From JAWXCE01 sp033764775 (GTDB lineage: Bacteria > Pseudomonadota > Alphaproteobacteria > Rhizobiales > Rhodomicrobiaceae): DNA of 64,000 bases. This document shows positions 23,981-30,486 of this stretch, piece by piece. Positions within the stretch are counted from its first letter, which is position 1. Each line of letters starts with the position of its first letter. The notes under the pieces are model-generated. The model made no database searches, was not told the origin of the DNA, and was given only the letters and a program-made list of their open reading frames with translations. The DNA lies in contig JANRIQ010000027.1 in assembly GCA_033764775.1 (NCBI GenBank), positions 62,001-126,000 of the forward strand, read 5' to 3'. The position numbers and the translations under genes were made by a program.

Positions 23981-24111
23981 GCGCGATCGTTTTTGACGGA
24001 AGCATGCTTGCTTCCGTCAAAAACGTGAATCGCACTCTAATCAAAGACTTAGATCAGGATTCACGTTTCAGATGATCGCGAAAGCGATGCCATCTGAAAC
24101 GATCCTGATCT
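23981..24111. repeat. Composite palindromic intergenic element (REP/BIME-like)
   Basis: Two stem-loops fill the gap between convergent metY and the GST gene. The first is a perfect 17-base inverted repeat (23988-24004 and 24009-24025) with a TGCT loop. The second (24052-24110) pairs GATCAGGAT-TCA-CGTTTCAGATG with CATCTGAAACG-ATCCTGATC, with a TCA bulge and a 16-base apical loop that is itself partly self-complementary. CGTGAATC and GATTCACG (24024-24031 and 24058-24065) can also pair, joining the halves. Such structure fits a mobile palindromic repeat; it may double as a terminator. Confidence 0.7.
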
Positions 24112-24114
24112 AGC

Positions 24115-24741
24115 TTACGGCAAGCCGTTGCGCACATGGCGGCGGTACACGTCGCTCAGCGACAGCCGCTCGTAATAGGCGGCGAGAGCCGGAAAATCGG
24201 GGCGATCCATCGGCGCCATGAACCAGCGGTTGACGGCGACGCCCATTGGGATGTCGGCGATGGTGAAATCCGCTCCCGCGAGGTAGGCGGCGGTTTTCTC
24301 CAGCGCGCCATCGACAATGCGCATGTGCGCAGACCATTCCCGCACCGATGCGCCGACCGCCTCATCCCCGCCCGGGAGGTCGATGCGCAGGATGAGTTTG
24401 CGCACGGCGACATAAGACGCCCGGGCGAGTTCGGCCCCCGCCCAGTCCATCCACTCCTCCACCTGCGCGCGCACCGCGAGATCGGCGGGGTACAGGTCTT
24501 CACGGCGCGCCTTGGACGCAAGGTAGCGCAAGATGGCGTGCGACTCGCGGATCACCGCCTCGCCGTCGCGCAGCACCGGGATAAGCGCAAACGGACTGAG
24601 AGCCTGAAACTCCGGTTCGGTGAGCGAGCGGTGGCCGCGCCCCCAGTCCGCGTCATGGCGATAGGCGAACCCCATGAGGTCTAGCGCCCACAGCGCCTTG
24701 CGCACGTTGCTGGAGTTCGCCCTGCCGTAAAGCGTCATCAT
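24115..24741 (-). CDS. Glutathione S-transferase family protein
   Basis: 208 residues. Thioredoxin-like N-terminal domain TLYGRANSSNVRKALWALDL with SSN at the glutathione-activating position, then SPFALIPVLRDGEAVIRESHAILRYLA (cis-Pro and the glutathione gamma-Glu-binding ES), then an all-helical C-terminal domain ending in ADFTIADIPMG. Substrate unknown. Convergent with metY across the palindromic element. Confidence 0.88.
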   Translation of the reverse strand: MMTLYGRANSSNVRKALWALDLMGFAYRHDADWGRGHRSLTEPEFQALSPFALIPVLRDGEAVIRESHAILRYLASKARREDLYPADLAVRAQVEEWMDWAGAELARASYVAVRKLILRIDLPGGDEAVGASVREWSAHMRIVDGALEKTAAYLAGADFTIADIPMGVAVNRWFMAPMDRPDFPALAAYYERLSLSDVYRRHVRNGLP

Positions 24742-24774
24742 GGCTGCGCGTCCTTTCCGGAGAGGCGGGGATGC

Positions 24775-25716
24775 TTACGCCGCCTCGTAATTGCGCAAAA
24801 TCAGCGCCTTGTACGCGAGTGAGACGGTGGTGACGCCAGCCGCTTGGACGACGCCTGCAAAGCTCACAAGAAGCGCGGCGGCGATGCCGACAGCCAGTGC
24901 GCTGCGCCACCCCTCGACGCCCTGAAACATCGCATCGGGGCTGGCGTCGATGATCGCCCCGGGTTGCGGCGTCTGCGCGACAATCTGCGCGAGCGTGTAC
25001 ATGACGCCAAAAAACACCGCGATGAACAGCGCGTAAATCACAAGCAGGATGAGCACGAAGAGGACCGCGATCCCGATGTATCGCAAAAAATTGCCCCGCG
25101 TCGATCGCCACGACAAACCGAAATCCATGCGGCCGGTGATCGCAGCATGGGGAAAGGCGAGCGACAGTCGGAACGTCGGCCACATCAGCAGCACGAACAG
25201 GACGATGTAAAGGAAAACGGCCGCTACGATACCGGTCGGCGTGCTGAAAAACTCGATCGCCTCCGGGCCGCCGACGGTCACGATCAGCGCGTACCCAATT
25301 CCCGCAAGAACGACCAAAGCGAGCAAAAAGCCCAGGAAGAAGACAATGAATGTCAGGAGATATTTGACCTCCTCACGTTGAAAGCGGAGGTGCAGCAGGG
25401 TGTTGGGCCGCTCGTCGAGGATCGCGAGACGGTGCATGCCCACGACGAACATCACGGAGACCAGCAGCATGGTGAGCTGCTCGATGATGACCGCGGGAAT
25501 TTGCGGAACAGGCTGCGCTCCGTCTCCGAAGGGCGCGATGGTCGGTGGGAAATAGATGAAGAGCAGCACGTACACCGACACGGCGAGCAGCAGCGGCACG
25601 AACCCGACGCGGATCACCGCGCCCAGATTGCGCCAGACGAAGCCGAACGACCGCCAGGCTATATTGATGGGAAGTTTCGGCGGTTCCGCCCGCTCAGTCA
25701 TGGGTGTCGCCTGCAT
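24775..25716 (-). CDS. Polytopic membrane protein, unknown function
   Basis: 313 residues with about six membrane helices, including LLLAVSVYVLLFIYF, LTFIVFFLGFLLALVVLAGIG, VAAVFLYIVLFVLLMW and IAVLFVLILLVIYALFIAVFFG. A conserved-looking loop (RLSLAFPHAAITGRMDFGLSWRSTRGN) resembles membrane proteins of the glycerophosphodiester-phosphodiesterase-associated and YciC-like type, but the match is loose. No catalytic motif seen. It sits 33 bases upstream of the GST gene on the same strand. Confidence 0.65.
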   Translation of the reverse strand: MQATPMTERAEPPKLPINIAWRSFGFVWRNLGAVIRVGFVPLLLAVSVYVLLFIYFPPTIAPFGDGAQPVPQIPAVIIEQLTMLLVSVMFVVGMHRLAILDERPNTLLHLRFQREEVKYLLTFIVFFLGFLLALVVLAGIGYALIVTVGGPEAIEFFSTPTGIVAAVFLYIVLFVLLMWPTFRLSLAFPHAAITGRMDFGLSWRSTRGNFLRYIGIAVLFVLILLVIYALFIAVFFGVMYTLAQIVAQTPQPGAIIDASPDAMFQGVEGWRSALAVGIAAALLVSFAGVVQAAGVTTVSLAYKALILRNYEAA

Positions 25717-25832
25717 GCTCGCCCCCGTTTTTGGTTCACCTCATGTGTATCGGCTAAGGGAGCGATGCAAAAGCATGATGACTAAGGCGCGGCGTAAGGC
25801 GCGCGCGCCGTCGCCAGAGGGCAACAGCCGCG

Positions 25833-26885
25833 TTATTTCGCCATCAGATAAGCATGGCGGAGCGCCAGGCCGAGCAAGACGATGGCGCCGCCTTGATGCG
25901 CGAGGCCGAGCTCGATCGGCACCGCCGCCACAACCGTCCACACACCCAGCGCGGCCTGGCCCAAGGCGGCCGCCCCGACCGCAACACCGCTGAAGGCCGC
26001 TGCGCCGGCGCGCCGCCAGGCCCAAACGGCATGAGCAAGCGCCCAGGCCACGATCAAATAAGCTGCCAGCCGGTGATTGAACTGCACCGTCGAGACGTTC
26101 TCGAATATGTCCCGCCACCACGGCGTGATCGCGCCGACGGTCGACGGGATGAACTCGCCGTCCATCAGCGGCCAGGTGTTGTGCGTGTGACCGGCGTCTA
26201 GGCCCGCCACGAACGCGCCCAACACGATCTGGGCGTACACCGCCGCGCACAAGCCGATCGCCGACGCCGCGAGCCACGAAGCCGCCCGCGTCGCCCGCCT
26301 GGCGCCCCCGCTCCACTCAAACGCCGTCCACAGCACCGCGGCGAACAAAACCACAGCCAGCCCCAGATGCGCGGCGAGCCGGTACTGGCTCACATCCACG
26401 CGCTCGGACAGGCCGCTTTGCACCATCCACCAGCCCAGAAACCCTTGCGCGCCGCCGAGCAGAAACAGCACGATGAAGCGCGGCGTCTCGCGCGGTCGGA
26501 TGCGTCCTGTCGCCACGAACCAGACAAACGGCGCCAGAAACGCGAGGCCGATGATGCGGCCCAGGAAGCGGTGCGCCCACTCCCACCAGTAAATGACTTT
26601 GAAAGCCTCAAGGCTCATGCCCTTATTGACGAACTGATATTCGGGAATGGCGCGGTACTTCTCAAAGGCTTCGGCCCAATCGGCGGCGGTGAGCGGCGGT
26701 ATCGCGCCGAGTATCAGCCGCCATTCGGTGATGGAGAGGCCAGAGTCGGTCAGCCGGGTTGCGCCGCCCACGATCACCATGGCGAAGATGAGCGCGGCCA
26801 TGCCGTAAAGCCAGATGACCACGGGGCGGGCGCGGTCCCCGGCAGTGTCGAAAATGTTGGCGCCGTGCGAAAGAGCCGTCGTCAT
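25833..26885 (-). CDS. ctaA: Heme A synthase (Cox15/CtaA)
   Basis: 350 residues, about eight membrane helices. Oxidises heme O to heme A for aa3-type oxidases. Signatures: VVIWLYGMAALIFAMVIVGGATRLTDSGLSI at the N terminus, KVIYWWEWAHRFLGRIIG with paired His/Glu, RLAAHLGLAV, the GLDAGHTHNTWPLM loop, and FNHRLAAYLI. This is the type 2 (alphaproteobacterial/mitochondrial) form. A DUF2842 gene is divergent. Confidence 0.94.
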   Translation of the reverse strand: MTTALSHGANIFDTAGDRARPVVIWLYGMAALIFAMVIVGGATRLTDSGLSITEWRLILGAIPPLTAADWAEAFEKYRAIPEYQFVNKGMSLEAFKVIYWWEWAHRFLGRIIGLAFLAPFVWFVATGRIRPRETPRFIVLFLLGGAQGFLGWWMVQSGLSERVDVSQYRLAAHLGLAVVLFAAVLWTAFEWSGGARRATRAASWLAASAIGLCAAVYAQIVLGAFVAGLDAGHTHNTWPLMDGEFIPSTVGAITPWWRDIFENVSTVQFNHRLAAYLIVAWALAHAVWAWRRAGAAAFSGVAVGAAALGQAALGVWTVVAAVPIELGLAHQGGAIVLLGLALRHAYLMAK

Positions 26886-26954
26886 AAAGGATCCGTGCTG
26901 ACAAGTTTTGCGTTAGCGCTTTTACCGCGCATGAGAATGGGTTACACGCTCGTC

Positions 26955-27185
26955 ATGTCAATACGCACCCGCAAGCTGATCGGAACCATCATGATGGTCA
27001 GCTTTTCGTCATTCTACTTTTTCGTCGCAGTCACGGCGGCCATTGTACGCTTGCAGGATGCGCCCGGCTGGATGCACGCCCTGTTCTACCTCATCATCAC
27101 GGCCATCTGGTTCGTCATCGCCGCCGCGATCATCTGGTGGATGCAGAAGCCTGCGCCCGCGGCGAAGCCCGTCATCGAGCGTTAA
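26955..27185 (+). CDS. DUF2842 small membrane protein
   Basis: 76 residues: SIRTRKLIGTIMMVSFSSFY, a first membrane helix, PGWMHALFYLI, then a second helix ending WWMQKP. The RTRKLIGT start and PGW-x(5)-FY linker match the alphaproteobacterial DUF2842 family, function unknown, frequently beside ctaA. ATG 26955 is preferred; ATG 26931 would add eight residues. Its 3' end overlaps the oppositely oriented NodB-like gene by 14 bases. Confidence 0.78.
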   Translation: MSIRTRKLIGTIMMVSFSSFYFFVAVTAAIVRLQDAPGWMHALFYLIITAIWFVIAAAIIWWMQKPAPAAKPVIER

Positions 27186-28209
27186 CCGCCCGTGCGAAGG
27201 CCGATCGCGCCAGCCCCGCGCCGCAGGCGGCTTGTGCGTCGAGCACGGCGTCAGGCGCATCGCTCAGCATCATCCTCGGCAAGACCGTGAAGTCCGTGGC
27301 GTCCTCGTTGAAGATGGGGCCGCCCGCTGGCAAACACGCGGCCTTGAAGCCGAGTTTCTCCGCGATCTCCAGGTCGCGCGGCTCAACAAAGCCGTGCCAC
27401 GCGGCGCCGAAGGCGAGGTGCGCGGGCTTCGCGCCGAGCTGCTCCTCAAAGCGAGCCAAAGCCGCCGCAAAGCCGTCGCGCACCGCGTCATAGGAGGCGG
27501 CGCCCGCCGCGTGGCAGTTGGGGGCGAGCAGTCCCAGCGAAATGAGCGGCGTTTTGGCGAGCGCGCGCAGATCGTCCCAGCCCAGCGTGTGTTGGGCGAG
27601 CGCCGCCATATCCACCCCGTCCGCCTCGCACAAGGCGAAGACCGCGCGGCGCACAAGCGCTTCTGGATGCGACCACAGCGGCGGAACGACAGCCTCCAGC
27701 GTGTTGGAGGCCTCCTCAGCCGTGCGGCACGGGCCGGCGTAAGTCTGCCCTCGCACCGCGACGCCGATGCGATCGGCTTTCTCGGCAAGCGCCTCGAGGC
27801 AGTAGCGCCAATGGGGCGCGTCCGCATCCATGGCCTCGGGCGAGACGAACACTGTGAGCGGTAGGCCGCGCGCGACGAGCGCCGGGGCGAGTTGCGTCAC
27901 AAGGCTGCGGTCGGCGCCGTCGAAGGTGAGGCAGGCGGCGCGGCCCGCATCCTTGGCCAGCAACCGCGTCCTTAGCTCGGCGAGCGACACGAAAGCGGCG
28001 TCCGCGGCGGATGCGGCGTCGAGGAATTCGCCCAGCAGGTCGGGGTCGATCGAGGGAAGCGCGTCGCACCGGATAGGCCCCGCCGCGCGAACCCGTTCAA
28101 TACGCAGCACGGCGCCGACGCCGCGCGTTACATGCGCCGATGCGTTGGGCCACGGGTTGCCCCGGGTCGGCAGTTTGGAGAGAAAGGCGTGCTTGTGGGC
28201 GTCTGTCAT
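27172..28209 (-). CDS. Polysaccharide deacetylase-like (NodB fold), catalytic motifs altered
   Basis: 345 residues without signal peptide. The fold-level pattern of carbohydrate esterase family 4 is visible: LTFDGADRSLVTQLAPALVARGLPLTVFVSP, LGWDDLRALAKTPLISLGLLA, FEEQLGAKPAHLAFGAAW and EIAEKLGFKAACL. However motif 1 reads TFDGAD (residues 95-100) where active enzymes have TFDDG, and motif 2 (H-S/T-x-x-H) reads LLAPNCH with one His (233). The metal site may be rebuilt or lost. ATG 28209 (MTDAHK) is chosen; the frame continues upstream into sequence complementary to the glycine-rich gene. Confidence 0.72.
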   Translation of the reverse strand: MTDAHKHAFLSKLPTRGNPWPNASAHVTRGVGAVLRIERVRAAGPIRCDALPSIDPDLLGEFLDAASAADAAFVSLAELRTRLLAKDAGRAACLTFDGADRSLVTQLAPALVARGLPLTVFVSPEAMDADAPHWRYCLEALAEKADRIGVAVRGQTYAGPCRTAEEASNTLEAVVPPLWSHPEALVRRAVFALCEADGVDMAALAQHTLGWDDLRALAKTPLISLGLLAPNCHAAGAASYDAVRDGFAAALARFEEQLGAKPAHLAFGAAWHGFVEPRDLEIAEKLGFKAACLPAGGPIFNEDATDFTVLPRMMLSDAPDAVLDAQAACGAGLARSAFARAVNAR

Positions 28210-28360
28210 GCGGGATCCCGCGCGGTTCGAGCCAAATCGGATATCTCGCATTAGCACTCGCACGATTCGTCGGCGCCGCCACCCGCGCCTAAGGCTCAGT
28301 CCCCAAATTCCCTCTAAGATTGCTTCAAGAATTTTATACAACTTATTGGCGTTCGACCAT

Positions 28361-28389
28361 AAAAAAAACGCCGGCGAACCGCCAGCGTT
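28361..28389 (-). terminator. Rho-independent terminator of the glycine-rich protein gene
   Basis: On the minus strand AACGCTGGC and GCCGGCGTT pair over nine bases (one G-U) around GGTTC, followed by a run of T; it starts 23 bases after the stop codon at 28412. Confidence 0.88.
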
Positions 28390-28411
28390 TTCGCGTTGTC
28401 TGTCCGCTCGC

Positions 28412-28942
28412 TCAGTCGCAATAACGGCGATAGTAGCGGCGGCAATAGGCCGGGCCGTTGTAAGCGCGGCAGTTCTGATAGCACGAGCCGCCGTAATATG
28501 CGTATGGCGAGATGATGATCGCCGGACCGCCATAGCCGCGACGCCAGTACCGCCCTCTGCGGTAGTAACGTCCGCGATAGCCGCCCTCGCGGCGATAACC
28601 CCTGCCGCCGCGGAACCCGCCGCCCCGGCCAAAGTTGCGGGCGCCGCCGCCGCCACGTCCAAGACCGCCGCGACCACCGCCGCCGCCACGGCCAAGACCG
28701 CCGCCGCCACCTCCACCGCCGCGACCCATGCCCCCGCCGCCGCCACCGCCACGACCAGCGCCGCCACCACCTCCGCCGCCGCCGCGGCCACCACCGCCGC
28801 CTTGCACGAGAACAGTGTTAGAGCCATCGGCCGCAGCCGGCGCCCCGCTCGCACCGCCGAGCGGATTGGCCGTCGCAACGCTGGCGGCCAAGCCAAACGC
28901 AAACGCCACGGGCGCCGCGAGAAGCAGTTTCAAAAACGTCAT
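28412..28942 (-). CDS. Exported glycine/arginine-rich protein with Cys/Tyr C terminus
   Basis: 176 residues. A signal peptide (about 1-26, ending ATANP) is followed by about 70 residues of Gly-rich repeats of the type GGGGGRGG and GLGRGGGG (about 47-115), then an Arg/Tyr-rich part (GYRREGGYRGRYYRRGRYW) and a C terminus with four Cys (CYQNC, YCRRYYRRYC). Likely secreted or surface-associated; RGG-like repeats can bind nucleic acids or polyanions, but no function is known. It has its own terminator. The opposite strand gives a proline-rich shadow frame. Confidence 0.72.
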   Translation of the reverse strand: MTFLKLLLAAPVAFAFGLAASVATANPLGGASGAPAAADGSNTVLVQGGGGGRGGGGGGGGAGRGGGGGGGMGRGGGGGGGGLGRGGGGGRGGLGRGGGGARNFGRGGGFRGGRGYRREGGYRGRYYRRGRYWRRGYGGPAIIISPYAYYGGSCYQNCRAYNGPAYCRRYYRRYCD

Positions 28943-29160
28943 GTTTGTGTATCTCCCTGAGGCGACGCACGCGCGCCGCCGACTGGCATTTCCGAACGTC
29001 GGGAGACAACGAGGTTGTGGCTGTTCGGTTCCGCCTCAAGCGCCGCAGGGGGGGCGGCGTACGGACGGTGTTATAGCGAATTCAGCCGTTTAGGCGCCGA
29101 GCGGGGAGAGTGCACAGATGCGTGAAGGAGCGCGCGAATACGCGCGCGCCTGTTTTAAGG

Positions 29161-30366
29161 CTATTGCGCGGCGACCCGCGAAGCCCCTGCGTCGCCTGCA
29201 ACGCCAGCCAGATAATCCACGGCCGCCTGGGCGCCGCCGCGCTGATGCGGCACGCCCGCCAGCCGCAGCCCCATCTCCACGCCCGAAAGCGCGCCGAGGA
29301 TGGTCAGGTCGTTCGTGTCGCCCAGATGCCCGATGCGGAACACCTTGCCCGCCACCTTGCTGAGGCCCACGCCGAGCGACATGTCGAAGTTTTTCAGGAT
29401 CAGCTCGCGCACCGTGTCGGCGTTGTGGCCGGCGGGGGTGAGCACGGCCGTCACCGTGTTCGAGTAGTCGCGCGGATTGGCGCACAGCGTTTCAAGACCC
29501 CAGGCCTGCACGGCGCGGCGGGTCGCCTCGGCGTGCCGGTCGTGACGGGCGAAAACGGTGTCCAGCCCCTCCTCCATCAGCATCTTGAGCGCTTCCTCAA
29601 GGCCGTAGAGCAAGTTCGTGGCCGGCGTATAGGGGAAGTAGCCGCGCTCGTTGGTCGCGATGATTTCTTTCCAGTCCCAGTAGACCTTCGGCAGCCGCGC
29701 CGTCTCGGTCGCCTTTAGCGCCTTCTGGCTGACCCCGGTGAAGCTGAGGCCGGGAGGCAGCATCAGGCCCTTCTGTGAGCCGCCGACCGTCACGTCCACC
29801 TGCCATTCGTCCTGTTTGTAGGGCATGGAGGCGAGCGACGAGATCGTGTCCACCATGTACAGCGCCGGATGGCCGGCCGCGTCGATAGCCTTGCGGATCG
29901 CCGCGATGGGCGATGTGCACCCCGTCGAGGTCTCGTTGTGCACGACGCACACCGCCTTGATCTCGTGCGCCTTGTCGTCGCGCAGCCGCGCCTCGATGGC
30001 GGTCTCATCGGCGCCGCGCCGCCAGTCGGTCGGCATGAACTCGGTTTGGAGGCCGAGGCCGTCGGCCATCTTCTTCCACAGAGTCGCGAACTGGCCGGTC
30101 TCGACCATCAGCACCTTGTCGCCGGGCGACAGCGTGTTGACGAGCGCGGCGACCCAGGCGCCGGTGCCGGAGGACGGATAGATGATGATCGGGTCTCTCG
30201 CCACGCCGAACACCGGACGCAAGCCTTCGAGGATGCGCAGCGTCATCTTGCCGAAGTCCGGCCCGCGATGGTCGATGGTCGGATGATCCATCGCGCGCAG
30301 CACGCGGTCGGGCACCGGCGTCGGGCCGGGAATGTTCAAAAAATGACGGCCGGGTTTGCGGGCCAT
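29161..30366 (-). CDS. sgaA: Serine-glyoxylate aminotransferase
   Basis: 401 residues, class V PLP aminotransferase. Converts serine and glyoxylate to hydroxypyruvate and glycine, a step of the serine cycle in methylotrophs and of glycolate metabolism. GRHFLNIPGPTPVPDRVLRAM opens the protein; YPSSGTGAWVAAL binds the PLP phosphate; the Schiff-base Lys199 lies in VGGSQKGLMLPPGL. Length and opening match SgaA closely. It is divergent from a large FAD/Fe-S dehydrogenase, 120 bases apart. Confidence 0.92.
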   Translation of the reverse strand: MARKPGRHFLNIPGPTPVPDRVLRAMDHPTIDHRGPDFGKMTLRILEGLRPVFGVARDPIIIYPSSGTGAWVAALVNTLSPGDKVLMVETGQFATLWKKMADGLGLQTEFMPTDWRRGADETAIEARLRDDKAHEIKAVCVVHNETSTGCTSPIAAIRKAIDAAGHPALYMVDTISSLASMPYKQDEWQVDVTVGGSQKGLMLPPGLSFTGVSQKALKATETARLPKVYWDWKEIIATNERGYFPYTPATNLLYGLEEALKMLMEEGLDTVFARHDRHAEATRRAVQAWGLETLCANPRDYSNTVTAVLTPAGHNADTVRELILKNFDMSLGVGLSKVAGKVFRIGHLGDTNDLTILGALSGVEMGLRLAGVPHQRGGAQAAVDYLAGVAGDAGASRVAAQ

Positions 30367-30486
30367 GAGATAAACTCCTCAAAGGATGAAGGTCGCCGCT
30401 TTTCGCGGAAATCGGGTTGCGGTCGCGCCGGTGCTCCCAGTAGCACTGAATTCCGTATGCACTCTTAGGTCAATCAGGTCTCCCGC

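Noticed and set aside
28210..28902. Ala/Val-rich N-terminal extension of the NodB-like protein
   Set aside because: The frame stays open upstream of 28209 only because it is complementary to or shifted against the glycine-rich gene; the homology-like part starts at MTDAHK.
28635..29093. Proline-rich 152-residue plus-strand frame
   Set aside because: Exact complement of the glycine repeats of the exported Gly-rich protein, which has a signal peptide, start context and terminator on the minus strand.
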